From the NCBI RefSeq assembly GCF_000374065.1, contig NZ_KB893279.1, forward strand, positions 107,719 to 171,718: a stretch of 64,000 nt of DNA, written 5' to 3'. The stretch comes from Spirosoma luteum DSM 19990. Its GTDB lineage: Bacteria > Bacteroidota > Bacteroidia > Cytophagales > Spirosomataceae. Both the position numbers and the translations under genes were made by a program. Below, piece after piece: positions 22,232 through 31,423 of the stretch (position 1 is its first letter; each line of letters opens with the position of its first letter). Under the pieces are notes generated by a model. That model ran no database searches and was not told where the DNA came from. It saw only the letters and a list, made by a program, of their open reading frames with translations.

Positions 22232-25200
22232 ATGACTCATCAAACTACCTGTTGTTATTGTGGTGTTGGTTGCGGAATCGTGGTCAAACAGGAGCAGCAT
22301 GGGCGGTTAACCGTCGAGGGCGATAAGGAACACCCCTCTAACCGGGGGCTGCTGTGCTCGAAGGGGATGAACCTGCATTATACGGTCATGGACCAGTCTG
22401 ACCGGCTGCTGTATCCTCAAATGCGGCTCAACCGGTCTATGCCCCTGGAACGGGTTAGCTGGGATGCGGCACTGGAACGTACGGCGGCCGTTTTTAGAAC
22501 ACTCATCCAGAAGTACGGGCCCAATTCCGTTGCGTTTTATGTGTCAGGACAGTGCCTCACGGAAGAGTATTATCTGGTTAACAAACTCATAAAGGGCTTT
22601 ATTGGCTCGAACAATATCGACACCAACTCCCGCCTGTGTATGTCGTCGGCAGTAGTGGGATATAAGCTGTCGCTGGGCGAAGATTCAGTGCCGGTTTGTT
22701 ACGACGACATCGAAGAAGCGGATGTTTTTCTGGTGCAGGGAGCAAACCCCGCCTGGTGCCACCCCGTGCTCTGGCGTCGGGTGGAAGCGCACAAAGCAGC
22801 CAACCCGCACGTTAAAATCATTACTGTCGACCCCCGAAAGACAGATACCGCCCGCTCGTCGGATTTGCATCTGCCCATCCGACCCGGCACCGACATAGTG
22901 CTGAATAATGCCATTGGCCGGTTACTGATTGAAAACGGGGTAATCGACCTCGATTTTATTGCCAACCACGCCGACGGCTTTACGGCCTATCAGGAGCAGG
23001 TGATGCTGCGTACTATCGATGAAGCCGCCGATCTGTGCGGCATCTCTGCGAAAAGTATTCGGCAGGCGGCTCACTGGATTGGTACCTCAACAGGTTTTTT
23101 GTCGCTTTGGACAATGGGGCTGAACCAGTCGGCCGTTGGCGTCAATAAAAACCTGTCGCTCATCAACCTGCACCTGATTACGGGCCGCATCGGTACACCC
23201 GGCAATGGGCCGTTCTCACTCACCGGGCAGCCCAATGCAATGGGTGGCCGCGAAACGGGCGGTCTGGCTAACATTCTGCCCGCTCACCGCGACGTAACCA
23301 ACGCGGCCCACCGCGCCGAAGTCGAAGCCTTCTGGAACGGTCCGGTAAAAATTGCTGACAAACCCGGCCTGACAGCTACCGAAATGTTCGATGCGCTGGC
23401 CAGTGATAAATCGGGCGATGCTTCGCTGAAAGCTATCTGGATTATCAATACCAATCCACTGGTGAGTATGCCAGATGTGAATAGGGTTGAGAGTGCCCTG
23501 AAAAACGCCCGCTTCGTGGTCGTACAGGACGTGTCGAGCCGGGCCGACACCGTTCCCTTTGCCGATGTGGTGCTGCCCGCTGCGGCATGGCTTGAAAAAG
23601 AAGGCACCATGACTAATGCCGAGCGCCGGATTGCTCACCTGCCCAAAATCATTGATGCCCCCGGCGAAGCATTGCCCGACTCCGAAATTATCTGGCGCTT
23701 TGCCAAAAAAATGGGCTTTGGCGATTCATTCAACTACACCAGTCCCTCGGAAGTATACGATGAGTACGCTAAACTGACGGCCGGTACAAACGTTGATATA
23801 ACCGGCGTGAATTATGACCTGCTGAAGCAAAGACGAACGGTGCAATGGCCTTTCCCGGCAGATGATAGGAAGAAAAGTGGATCAGGGTCTTTAGGTACCC
23901 CCCGGCTGTTCACCGACCACAAATTTTACACCGCAAACGGGCGGGCCAACATTCACGCCGTACCCGATGAAAACACATCTGAGCCAACCGATGCTGACTT
24001 TCCGCTGGTGTTGACCACCGGCCGTATCCGCGATCAGTGGCATACCATGACCAAAACGGGGCGGGTGGCCAAACTTAATCAGCACAGCCCGCAACCTTTT
24101 CTGCAACTAAACCCTGTTGACGCCCGTGCCCGCGATATTCAGGACGGACAACTGGTAACGGTGCAGGGGCGTAGAGGGGAGGTGCGCGTGAAAGTGCAAC
24201 TGACGGACGATGTTAGGCCCGGCCTGTGTTTTTTGCCGATGCACTGGGGCAAACAACTGTCTGGCGATGCGCTGAATGCCAACCTGAACCGGGCCAATAA
24301 CCTGACAAATTCGCTGGTCGACCCGCGCTCAAAAGAACCGGATTTTAAGTTTACGGCGGTGGAAGTCACGCCGTACAGGAAGCCGGTTGAGAAGATAATC
24401 ATTATCGGAGCGGGGTCTGCCGGACTTGGCTTTATTAATGCCTACCGCGCTCTGCGTTCGGGCCGGACTACCTGGCCGGTGGAAGATGAACTGCATGTAT
24501 TCTCGAAGGAAATTTTTCCGTTCTACAACCGCGTATTGCTACCCGATTACATCAGTGGAGCGCAATCGTGGGAACAGCTCGTCAAACTGCGAGAAGACCA
24601 GTTCGACGAAGCCCGCATCATTGTGCATAAAGGGGTGGGGATTGCTCACATCGACCGGAAAGCGAAGGTTGTAACGGATACCGAAGGCGTAGAGCACTGC
24701 TACGATAAGATTCTGCTGGGTACCGGCAGCCGGGCATTTATGCCCAAAGGCATACCGAACCTGCCCGGTATTTTCAACATGCGCTCCCGGCTGGATGCTG
24801 ACTCACTGATGCCATTCCTGAATCCATCGGGCAGTACATCGGCCGAGCCGCCGGCTGCCGTCATTGTGGGTGGGGGGTTACTGGGGCTGGAATTAGCTGC
24901 TTCCCTGCGTCAGATTGGGATTCGGGTTACGGTGGTTCAACGGGCAGGTCGGTTCATGGAACGTCAGCTCGACCCCATGGCCAGTGAGTTGTTGTATCTG
25001 GAACTGATTGACCGGGGCGTTGATATTTATTTCAACGAAGAGGTGCAGACCTACATAGGAACGGACCGCGTTGCCGGTGTGCGATTAAACTCCGGAAAAC
25101 AGATTGCCTGTCAGGCGGTAGTTATTGCCATTGGAACTGTGCCCAATACTGAACTTGCCCAGGCAGCGGGTCTGGTTTGCAACCGGGGGGTGGTAGTCAA

Positions 25201-25849
25201 CGATTACCTGCAAACCTCTGATCCGGCTATTTTTGCCGCTGGCGAAGTGGCCCAGTGGGATGGTCAGATGTGGGGTATCACGCTGGCGGCTGAGCAACAG
25301 GCCGAAGTAGCTGCCCGGTTCATTGCGGGCGATATTTCGGAACCCTACCGGGGTAGTCTGGCCATTAGTATTCTCAAAATGGAGGGATTGCACCTGTGCA
25401 GCATGGGTATTACCGAAGTGCCAGCCGCATCAAAAAATGACTACGAAGAAATCATCTTCATTGACAAAGCAAAGCGCTACTACAAGAAGTGCATTGTGAA
25501 AGGGGATAAACTGGTGGGTGCCGTACTGGTTGGTGATAAAAATGAGTTTGCCGAATTTCGCGAACTCATTGCCAGCGGACTCGAACTATCCGACAAACGA
25601 TTGCAACTGCTGCGGGCCAGCAAGAAAGTGGACCCTGTAGCAGGCAAGCTGGTTTGCTCCTGCAATAGTGTCGGGCAGGGTAATCTGGAGCGGGCTATTC
25701 AGGCTGGATGCAGCGATTTTCAACAACTGTGCCAGCAAACGGGGGCCGGAACCGGCTGCGGCTCCTGCCGACCCGAAGTGCGAAGTATACTTATTTTAAT
25801 GAGTGAAAGAGCGAAAGAGCGAAAGAGCGAATACTCAGCAGAGGAATAA
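22232..25849 (+). CDS. Assimilatory nitrate reductase fused to its NAD(P)H:FAD electron-transfer module
   Basis: This single 1205-residue chain has three parts. Residues 1-712 are the bis-MGD nitrate reductase core, with a [4Fe-4S] site Cys7, Cys10, Cys14 and Cys42, the Mo-ligand candidate Cys136 in SRLCMSSAVVGY, and a dinucleotide-binding C-terminal barrel. Residues about 720-1120 are a pyridine-nucleotide-disulfide reductase-like module with GAGSAGLGF and VGGGLLGLELAAS, like NasC or the front of NirB. Residues 1140-1185 are a BFD-like [2Fe-2S] domain with Cys1142, Cys1144, Cys1176 and Cys1179. It should reduce nitrate to nitrite directly with NAD(P)H. It is cytosolic, with no Tat signal. 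The tail (SERAKERKSE) is coded by an octamer inverted repeat. Confidence 0.92.
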   Translation: MTHQTTCCYCGVGCGIVVKQEQHGRLTVEGDKEHPSNRGLLCSKGMNLHYTVMDQSDRLLYPQMRLNRSMPLERVSWDAALERTAAVFRTLIQKYGPNSVAFYVSGQCLTEEYYLVNKLIKGFIGSNNIDTNSRLCMSSAVVGYKLSLGEDSVPVCYDDIEEADVFLVQGANPAWCHPVLWRRVEAHKAANPHVKIITVDPRKTDTARSSDLHLPIRPGTDIVLNNAIGRLLIENGVIDLDFIANHADGFTAYQEQVMLRTIDEAADLCGISAKSIRQAAHWIGTSTGFLSLWTMGLNQSAVGVNKNLSLINLHLITGRIGTPGNGPFSLTGQPNAMGGRETGGLANILPAHRDVTNAAHRAEVEAFWNGPVKIADKPGLTATEMFDALASDKSGDASLKAIWIINTNPLVSMPDVNRVESALKNARFVVVQDVSSRADTVPFADVVLPAAAWLEKEGTMTNAERRIAHLPKIIDAPGEALPDSEIIWRFAKKMGFGDSFNYTSPSEVYDEYAKLTAGTNVDITGVNYDLLKQRRTVQWPFPADDRKKSGSGSLGTPRLFTDHKFYTANGRANIHAVPDENTSEPTDADFPLVLTTGRIRDQWHTMTKTGRVAKLNQHSPQPFLQLNPVDARARDIQDGQLVTVQGRRGEVRVKVQLTDDVRPGLCFLPMHWGKQLSGDALNANLNRANNLTNSLVDPRSKEPDFKFTAVEVTPYRKPVEKIIIIGAGSAGLGFINAYRALRSGRTTWPVEDELHVFSKEIFPFYNRVLLPDYISGAQSWEQLVKLREDQFDEARIIVHKGVGIAHIDRKAKVVTDTEGVEHCYDKILLGTGSRAFMPKGIPNLPGIFNMRSRLDADSLMPFLNPSGSTSAEPPAAVIVGGGLLGLELAASLRQIGIRVTVVQRAGRFMERQLDPMASELLYLELIDRGVDIYFNEEVQTYIGTDRVAGVRLNSGKQIACQAVVIAIGTVPNTELAQAAGLVCNRGVVVNDYLQTSDPAIFAAGEVAQWDGQMWGITLAAEQQAEVAARFIAGDISEPYRGSLAISILKMEGLHLCSMGITEVPAASKNDYEEIIFIDKAKRYYKKCIVKGDKLVGAVLVGDKNEFAEFRELIASGLELSDKRLQLLRASKKVDPVAGKLVCSCNSVGQGNLERAIQAGCSDFQQLCQQTGAGTGCGSCRPEVRSILILMSERAKERKSEYSAEE

Positions 25850-25888
25850 TTCGCCCTATTGACTCGCTCTTTCACTCTTTCGCTCTTT
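25806..25888. repeat. Octamer-built inverted repeat, GAGYGAAM family, copy 1
   Basis: Left arm 25806-25830 and right arm 25864-25888 are reverse complements over 25 bases with one mismatch. The left arm consists of tandem 8-base units (gagtgaaa, gagcgaaa, gagcgaaa, gagcgaat, 25801-25832). It encodes the last residues of the nitrate reductase and continues past its stop almost to the next ATG at 25895. The same octamers build the hairpin at 36014-36095. Confidence 0.85.
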
Positions 25889-25894
25889 ACTTTC

Positions 25895-27352
25895 ATGCGC
25901 GATTACTATACCGTAAAAGTCAATTTGCCCGGTGGTATTGTAGCACCCGGTGCTTTGCAAACTATTCTGACGATGGCGCACAGCGCGCATGTTCGGACTG
26001 TGCGCTTCGGCGCGCGACAGCAATTGCTGATGACGGTGCATTATGAGGATATGCGTTTTCTGGAGAAAGACCTCAAACAGCAGTCGATGCCGTATGAGGT
26101 AAATACCGAATCCTACCCCAATGTTATCAGCTCGTATTGCGGGGAAGACGTGTTTCGGGCGGGGGCGTGGCTGCGCGAAAGCGAATACCATACCATGCTC
26201 GACCAGTTTGATTACGGTCCACGACTCAAAGTAAACCTGTCCGATTTTAATCAGAGCTTTACGCCATTTTTCACGGGTAATCTTAATTTTATCACCTCCC
26301 CCGAACCGCATTTTTTGTATTTATACATTCGGCCGAAACAAACGAATACTTTGTTCCGATGGCCCGAATTGATTTATACCAACGACGTTGGGCGACTTGC
26401 CAAAGCCATTGAGGAGGCTATGCTGGATGAGGGCAAGCAAACGGAGGCCGAGATTTATAAGGCTGTTACATCGGGACAGACATTTATTACGCAACCGGCT
26501 GTAAAGGAAATTGACCTACCCGAATTTTCACTGCCTTATTATGAAGGATTCAATCGGTATGGGCAGCGGTCGTGGCTGGGACTTTATCGGCGGGATGAGC
26601 AGTTCTCGGTGGCGTTCCTGCTGGATGTGTGCGCGTTGTGCCTGAAAACCCGTATCGGCGAGCTGTGTGTGACAACCTGGAAATCACTCATTATTAAAGG
26701 AATCGAAGAGAAAGACCGGGCGATGTGGTCGTATGTGCTGGGAAAACACAATATCAACGTGCGCCATGCGGCTAATGAACTGGCCTGGCAAACCGAGGAC
26801 CAAAACGAAGACGGGGCCAATCTGAAGAACTACATTATTCGCTTCTTTGCGAAAAACGACACCCGAACGTTTGGGGTATGTTTTGGTATTCAGACACGGC
26901 CAAAATCAGAAGTATTCGGCTCCGTTCTGATTCGGAAACGCTCTTTGGTACAAATCGGACAAGTATCCCTGTTCAGTTTATACGACATTTATTTTACTGA
27001 AAACTTCAATCCCAACAGCCGGACCTATCGGTTGTTTGAGAAAGGTTTACTCAAACTGCACCTGCCTAATCAGTTGCATCGCCTGTGCCGTAAATTCAAC
27101 GCCGGGCGGATACAGGAAGGGCTGGAGCCGGTACGTCAGGAGACAGAAAAAATTGAACCTGATTACAAAAATGCCCCGTCGGTGCACCAGTGCCCTCACT
27201 GTTTCACGGTTTACGACGAACAATATGGGGATGAACGAGCTGGGATTCTGCCGGGTACGCCATTTGGGCAGTTGCCTGCGGACTACGCCTGCTCAACCTG
27301 CGACGCGCCAAAGCAGGATATGAACCCTGTTCAGTTGATGACGGTGGTGTAG
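25895..27352 (+). CDS. NirA/sulfite-reductase-like protein with C-terminal rubredoxin domain, lacking siroheme ligands
   Basis: The N-terminal part (MRDYYTVKVNLPGG, then VRFGARQQLLMTV) matches the ferredoxin-like half-domains of nitrite and sulfite reductases, and GELCVTTWKSLIIKG resembles the following core. Where family enzymes have the C-x5-C siroheme/[4Fe-4S] motif, this protein reads VRHAANELAW, and no C-x3-C partner is seen. The C-terminus is a rubredoxin: Cys433-Pro-His-Cys436 and Cys466-Ser-Thr-Cys469. It is therefore more likely an electron-transfer or accessory protein for nitrate assimilation than a reductase. The upstream TTG at 25859 lies inside the octamer hairpin; the ATG at 25895 gives 485 residues and is preferred. 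Confidence 0.7.
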   Translation: MRDYYTVKVNLPGGIVAPGALQTILTMAHSAHVRTVRFGARQQLLMTVHYEDMRFLEKDLKQQSMPYEVNTESYPNVISSYCGEDVFRAGAWLRESEYHTMLDQFDYGPRLKVNLSDFNQSFTPFFTGNLNFITSPEPHFLYLYIRPKQTNTLFRWPELIYTNDVGRLAKAIEEAMLDEGKQTEAEIYKAVTSGQTFITQPAVKEIDLPEFSLPYYEGFNRYGQRSWLGLYRRDEQFSVAFLLDVCALCLKTRIGELCVTTWKSLIIKGIEEKDRAMWSYVLGKHNINVRHAANELAWQTEDQNEDGANLKNYIIRFFAKNDTRTFGVCFGIQTRPKSEVFGSVLIRKRSLVQIGQVSLFSLYDIYFTENFNPNSRTYRLFEKGLLKLHLPNQLHRLCRKFNAGRIQEGLEPVRQETEKIEPDYKNAPSVHQCPHCFTVYDEQYGDERAGILPGTPFGQLPADYACSTCDAPKQDMNPVQLMTVV

Positions 27353-27391
27353 GAGAGACGGAGTTACGGAAAAAAGTTTTATTATTAAGGT

Positions 27392-27787
27392 ATGTTTCGT
27401 CATACCATCGACCTCAAACAGCAGATAGAACGGGTGTTGCGCTGGGAGCAGTCATCCCACTGGCGAACGCGTGATTTTGCCCACCTGAGCAATCTTGTTT
27501 TTCGCTACACCCATCAGCGGGTTGATGCTCATTCGTTGCAAAATTTCTGGCAATCATCGGTTGTTCCTTCACCAGACTCTTTGGATACCCTGGCCCAGTT
27601 TGTTGACTACGATGACTGGGCAGATTTCTGTACCCGCAATTTTTACGGGGAAGTGGCGGCAGACGACGAAACGGTTTTGCTCCACGCACCGATGTGGGAA
27701 ATACCCATTCGGTGGGTGGTCGCCATCTGCTGGTTCTCGGTTATTGCATCGGTCATCATTGCCATACTGTTAGTGTGGAAACAGTAA
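27392..27787 (+). CDS. Small tail-anchored membrane protein of unknown function
   Basis: This 131-residue protein has a soluble N-terminal domain (1-100) with the pattern HLSNLVFRYTHQRVDAHSLQNFW and SLDTLAQFVDYDDWADFC. Similar modules front a number of Cytophagales proteins and may be helix-turn-helix-like or adaptor domains; this is recollection of a pattern, not a search. A single membrane helix (about 108-129, WVVAICWFSVIASVIIAILLVW) ends the protein two residues before the stop, so the soluble part should face the cytosol. It starts 39 bases after the rubredoxin-tailed gene on the same strand and may be the last gene of the nitrate set. No function is assigned. Confidence 0.7.
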   Translation: MFRHTIDLKQQIERVLRWEQSSHWRTRDFAHLSNLVFRYTHQRVDAHSLQNFWQSSVVPSPDSLDTLAQFVDYDDWADFCTRNFYGEVAADDETVLLHAPMWEIPIRWVVAICWFSVIASVIIAILLVWKQ

Positions 27788-27913
27788 GAAACTGGTTACG
27801 TTAATCGTTTTCAGCCTCAAATTGCTAACTCAGTCAATTGCTAAACGATTCAGCGTATTGTGGCGTTATTGTTCCAGATTTCAACCCGTTGAACAAAAAC
27901 CGCAGGCGACCAG

Positions 27914-30787
27914 ATGGTACGTTTCCCTTTAAGCATAAGTTTTTTATTGAGTACAGTACTTGTACTGGCGCAACCCGCGCCCAAAGCAAAATCACCCGGT
28001 AAGGCAACGGTCAGTACAGTACCGTCGAAAGTTGGAAAGGCATCTGCCACTACTAATCTCAATACGCCCATCCCGCTCGACCCGGCTGTGAAAGTAGGGG
28101 TGCTATCCAATGGACTGACCTACTATATCCGTAAAAATGCGGAGCCGAAAAATAGGGCCGAACTACGGCTGGTGATTCGGGCGGGGTCCGTTTTGGAGAA
28201 TGACAACCAGCAGGGGCTGGCGCACTTCATGGAGCATATGGAGTTCAATGGCACGAAAAATTTCCCTAAAAACGAACTGGTCAATTTTCTGCAATCGGCG
28301 GGTGTGCGGTTTGGTGCTGACCTGAACGCTTACACGGGCTTTGACGAAACGGTTTATCAACTGCCCGTTCCAACCGATTCGGCCAACGTATTTAAAGGGG
28401 GTTTTCAGATTCTGGAAGACTGGGCGCATAACGCGACGCTCGACCCGGCGGAGATTGACAAAGAACGGGGTGTTGTACTGGAAGAGCGTCGGCTGGGTCG
28501 TGGAGCTGGTCAGCGGATGCGTGACAAGTACTTTCCGGCCCTGCTTAACGATTCACAATATGCAAAGCGGCTGCCCATTGGTACGGAGCAGGTACTGACA
28601 ACGTTTAAACCGGCCACCCTGGAGCAGTTTTATAAAGACTGGTACCGACCCGACCTGATGGCGGTTATTGCCGTGGGCGATTTCAACATCAGCGAGGTAG
28701 AGGGGATTATACGGGAAAAGTTTGGCCGGATTCCGGCTGTAAAGATGCCCAAGCCCCGGACGGAGTATGAAATTCCTCCGCATAAAGACACCAAAGTCGT
28801 TATTGTAACCGACCCCGAACAGCCCAACACGGTGGTGCAGGTAATTTATAAACGGCCCGAAATAAAGGAGAAAACCTTAAACGACCTGCGCGAGAGCATC
28901 AAACGGGGATTGTTCAACACCATGCTGGGCAACCGGATTCAGGAACTCACCCAACAGGCCGACCCGCCGTTTCTGGGTGGCTACAGTAACTACAGCGATT
29001 TTCTGGGCAATCTGGATGCGTTTACGTCTATTGCCATCGCGAAAGAAGGCAACGTAGAGCGAGCCATTAAAGCGGTGCTGGACGAGAATGCCCGCGTTAA
29101 ACAGTTTGGTTTTACCCCCACCGAATTGGCCCGTGCCAAGCAGGAGTTCATGACGAGTGTAGAGCAGGCGTACAGCGAACGGAACAAAACCCGGTCCGTC
29201 AATTACGTGAACGAGTACGTTCAGAATTTCACGGATAAGGAGCCATACACCAGCATCGAATTCTACTACGATTTCCTGAAGCGGGAGCAGGACGGCATCA
29301 AACTCCCCGAAGTAAACGCCCTTGTCGACCTGTTTATCCATAATGACAACCGGGCCGTGATTGTCCTGGCACCGGAGAAGGATAAGGACAAACTCCCAAC
29401 CGAAGCCCAGATTTTGAGCTATGTAAACGATGCGGGAAAAGGACTGACCGCCTACGACGATAAAACGCTCGATAGCCCACTGCTGGCAAAAGTACCAACG
29501 GGCTTGCCCGTGGTGGAGGAGAAAAAAATCAAGGACATCGGTGTAACGGAGTGGACACTTAAAAACGGTGTTCACGTAGTGGTTAAACCCACGGACTTCA
29601 AGAATGACCAGATTCTGTTTTCGGCCACTAGCTTCGGTGGTTCTTCGCTGTACGACCTGAAGGACTTCCCATCGGCGCGGTTTGCGAGTACGCTGGCCGC
29701 TATGGGTGGAACGGGGGCGTACAACCAAATTCAACTCGGCAAATTTCTGTCGGGGAAACAGGTTAGTGTGTATCCTTTTGTGGGGGAACTGAACGAAGGG
29801 ATTGGCGGCAGTACAGCTCCGAAGGAACTGGAAACAGCTATGCAGCTTATTTACAGCTACTTTACACAACCCCGCAAAGATGCCGATGTAATAAAAGGCT
29901 TTCTATCCAATCAGCGAAGTGCCCTGCAAAATCGTATCAACACACCCACGCCCCAGCAGGTGTTTCAGGACACGGTAACGGTGACGCTGGGGAGTAATAA
30001 TCCACGTCGGCAACCCCTCACACCCGCCGACCTGGATAAAATTGACCTCGACCGCGCCATTCAAATTTACCAGGAGCGCTTCGCCAATGCGGGTGACTTT
30101 ACATTCTTCTTTGTGGGTAACATTAAGGAGGAAACGTTGAAGCCACTGGTCGAAAAGTATCTCGGCGGTTTGCCTGCCACAGATACAAAGGAGAAATTTA
30201 AGGACCTGGGTATCCGGGCGCCAAAGGGGGAAGTCAGCAAAACGGTCTATAAGGGACTTGACCCCAAAGCTTCTGTTCAACTGATTTATAGTGGCGATAT
30301 TACCTGGTCGCCGGAAACGACGATGCAATTGGACGCATTGGGTGAAGTGCTGGAAATTAAGTTGATTGAGAAGCTCCGCGAAGAGGAAAGTGGCGTGTAT
30401 GGAGTGAGTGCCAATGGTGCTTACGCCAAATATCCGGTGCCTCGCTATACCTTTCGCATCAACTTTGGCTGTGCCCCTGAAAACGTGGATAAACTGATTG
30501 CCAAAACGCAGGCGTTAATTAATGACCTCAAACAAAAAGGAGCCTTACCCACCGACATCGCTAAGTTTAAAGCCGAAACCCGCCGGGAAACGGAACTGCA
30601 GTTGAAAGATAACCAGTTCTGGCTCGGCTACCTCCAGAACCAGTATTACAACGGCGATGCGCCCGATGAGGTGCTGCACGAAGACGCGCAGCTGGCCAAG
30701 GTGACTGTAGAGAGTACAAAAGAAGCCGCTAACCAGTATTTTGGCTCAAACTACATTCGGCTGGTGCTGATGCCGGAGAAGAAGTAA
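27914..30787 (+). CDS. M16-family zinc metallopeptidase (two-domain, periplasmic)
   Basis: The 957-residue protein has a Sec signal (residues 1-20, MVRFPLSISFLLSTVLVLAQ) and the inverted zinc motif H-x-x-E-H at His104-Glu107-His108 (AHFMEHMEFNG), with the third ligand Glu184 placed 76 residues after His108, as usual for M16. A second, inactive M16 half follows from about residue 530 (LKNGVHVVVKPTDFKNDQILFSA). These pitrilysin-like enzymes form a clamshell that degrades peptides. It is probably periplasmic or lipid-exposed. It stands alone between the nitrate cluster and the sulfur operon, with a 23-base-arm palindrome after it. Substrate unknown. Confidence 0.93.
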   Translation: MVRFPLSISFLLSTVLVLAQPAPKAKSPGKATVSTVPSKVGKASATTNLNTPIPLDPAVKVGVLSNGLTYYIRKNAEPKNRAELRLVIRAGSVLENDNQQGLAHFMEHMEFNGTKNFPKNELVNFLQSAGVRFGADLNAYTGFDETVYQLPVPTDSANVFKGGFQILEDWAHNATLDPAEIDKERGVVLEERRLGRGAGQRMRDKYFPALLNDSQYAKRLPIGTEQVLTTFKPATLEQFYKDWYRPDLMAVIAVGDFNISEVEGIIREKFGRIPAVKMPKPRTEYEIPPHKDTKVVIVTDPEQPNTVVQVIYKRPEIKEKTLNDLRESIKRGLFNTMLGNRIQELTQQADPPFLGGYSNYSDFLGNLDAFTSIAIAKEGNVERAIKAVLDENARVKQFGFTPTELARAKQEFMTSVEQAYSERNKTRSVNYVNEYVQNFTDKEPYTSIEFYYDFLKREQDGIKLPEVNALVDLFIHNDNRAVIVLAPEKDKDKLPTEAQILSYVNDAGKGLTAYDDKTLDSPLLAKVPTGLPVVEEKKIKDIGVTEWTLKNGVHVVVKPTDFKNDQILFSATSFGGSSLYDLKDFPSARFASTLAAMGGTGAYNQIQLGKFLSGKQVSVYPFVGELNEGIGGSTAPKELETAMQLIYSYFTQPRKDADVIKGFLSNQRSALQNRINTPTPQQVFQDTVTVTLGSNNPRRQPLTPADLDKIDLDRAIQIYQERFANAGDFTFFFVGNIKEETLKPLVEKYLGGLPATDTKEKFKDLGIRAPKGEVSKTVYKGLDPKASVQLIYSGDITWSPETTMQLDALGEVLEIKLIEKLREEESGVYGVSANGAYAKYPVPRYTFRINFGCAPENVDKLIAKTQALINDLKQKGALPTDIAKFKAETRRETELQLKDNQFWLGYLQNQYYNGDAPDEVLHEDAQLAKVTVESTKEAANQYFGSNYIRLVLMPEKK

Positions 30788-30828
30788 TGAGAAGTAAGAG
30801 ATTTAAAAAAGGCCTTGGCCTGATTGTT

Positions 30829-30874
30829 CCTGTTCTGTAAGCGAGCGATTTAAATCGCCCGCTTACAGAACAGG
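30829..30874. terminator. Bidirectional hairpin between the M16 peptidase and the sulfur operon
   Basis: Arms 30829-30851 and 30852-30874 form a 23-base palindrome with one G-T-compatible mismatch and no spacer. The converging transcripts of the peptidase (+) and the YeeE genes (-) both end beside it. Confidence 0.75.
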
Positions 30875-30909
30875 CAGGATGAGATGCTGGCAACGAAGCA
30901 TACTCGCCC

Positions 30910-31377
30910 TCAATGCGGTAGGTACTTTTGAAGGGCTCCGTAAACCCATGTACCAGCAATAGCACTTAGCAGAGACACGATAACCACGGAGTAACCCGCG
31001 CCAATCTGAGCGAATAATGGCCCTGGGCAGGCACCCGTAATGGCCCAGCCAAACCCAAACATTAGCCCTCCATAAATCTGCCCCTTGCTGAATTGCTTTG
31101 GCGTAATAGTGATGGGGTCGCCCTGTAAGGTTTTGATATTTAGTCGTTTAATGAGGAAAACGGAAATTATGCCTATTACTACGGCTGTACCAATAATGCC
31201 GTACATGTGGAATGAATCGAGCCGGAACATTTCCTGAATCCGAAACCAGGAGATCACCTCCGCTTTGACGAATACAATACCGAAGAAAACGCCCACCAGA
31301 CCAAATTTCCAGTTGGCTACTTTAGTGCGCGTTGCTACGGGAGCTATCTTCTCTTCTGATTTGCCTGTAAGAACCAT
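30910..31377 (-). CDS. YeeE/YedE-family sulfur transporter, half-size protein B
   Basis: A 155-residue membrane protein with about four hydrophobic segments and the conserved motif GWAITGACPGPLFAQIGAG, whose Cys is conserved in YeeE/YedE (TsuA, thiosulfate uptake) proteins. The full-length transporter is split here into two half-size proteins, this one and the next gene (31424-31999), which should assemble together. The open frame extends to a TTG at 31413, but the ATG at 31375-31377 (MVLTGKSEEK) is the better start. It is the last gene of the leftward sulfur operon. Transport of thiosulfate or another sulfur anion is by family; not shown for this protein. Confidence 0.83.
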   Translation of the reverse strand: MVLTGKSEEKIAPVATRTKVANWKFGLVGVFFGIVFVKAEVISWFRIQEMFRLDSFHMYGIIGTAVVIGIISVFLIKRLNIKTLQGDPITITPKQFSKGQIYGGLMFGFGWAITGACPGPLFAQIGAGYSVVIVSLLSAIAGTWVYGALQKYLPH

Positions 31378-31423
31378 GCTATTTAAACCGTAAAATTTTG
31401 AAAAAAGAACCAACCTTCCGGGC

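Noticed and set aside
28877..29869. 330-residue open frame on the minus strand
   Set aside because: Antisense to the M16 peptidase, whose domains are complete; no recognisable motif.
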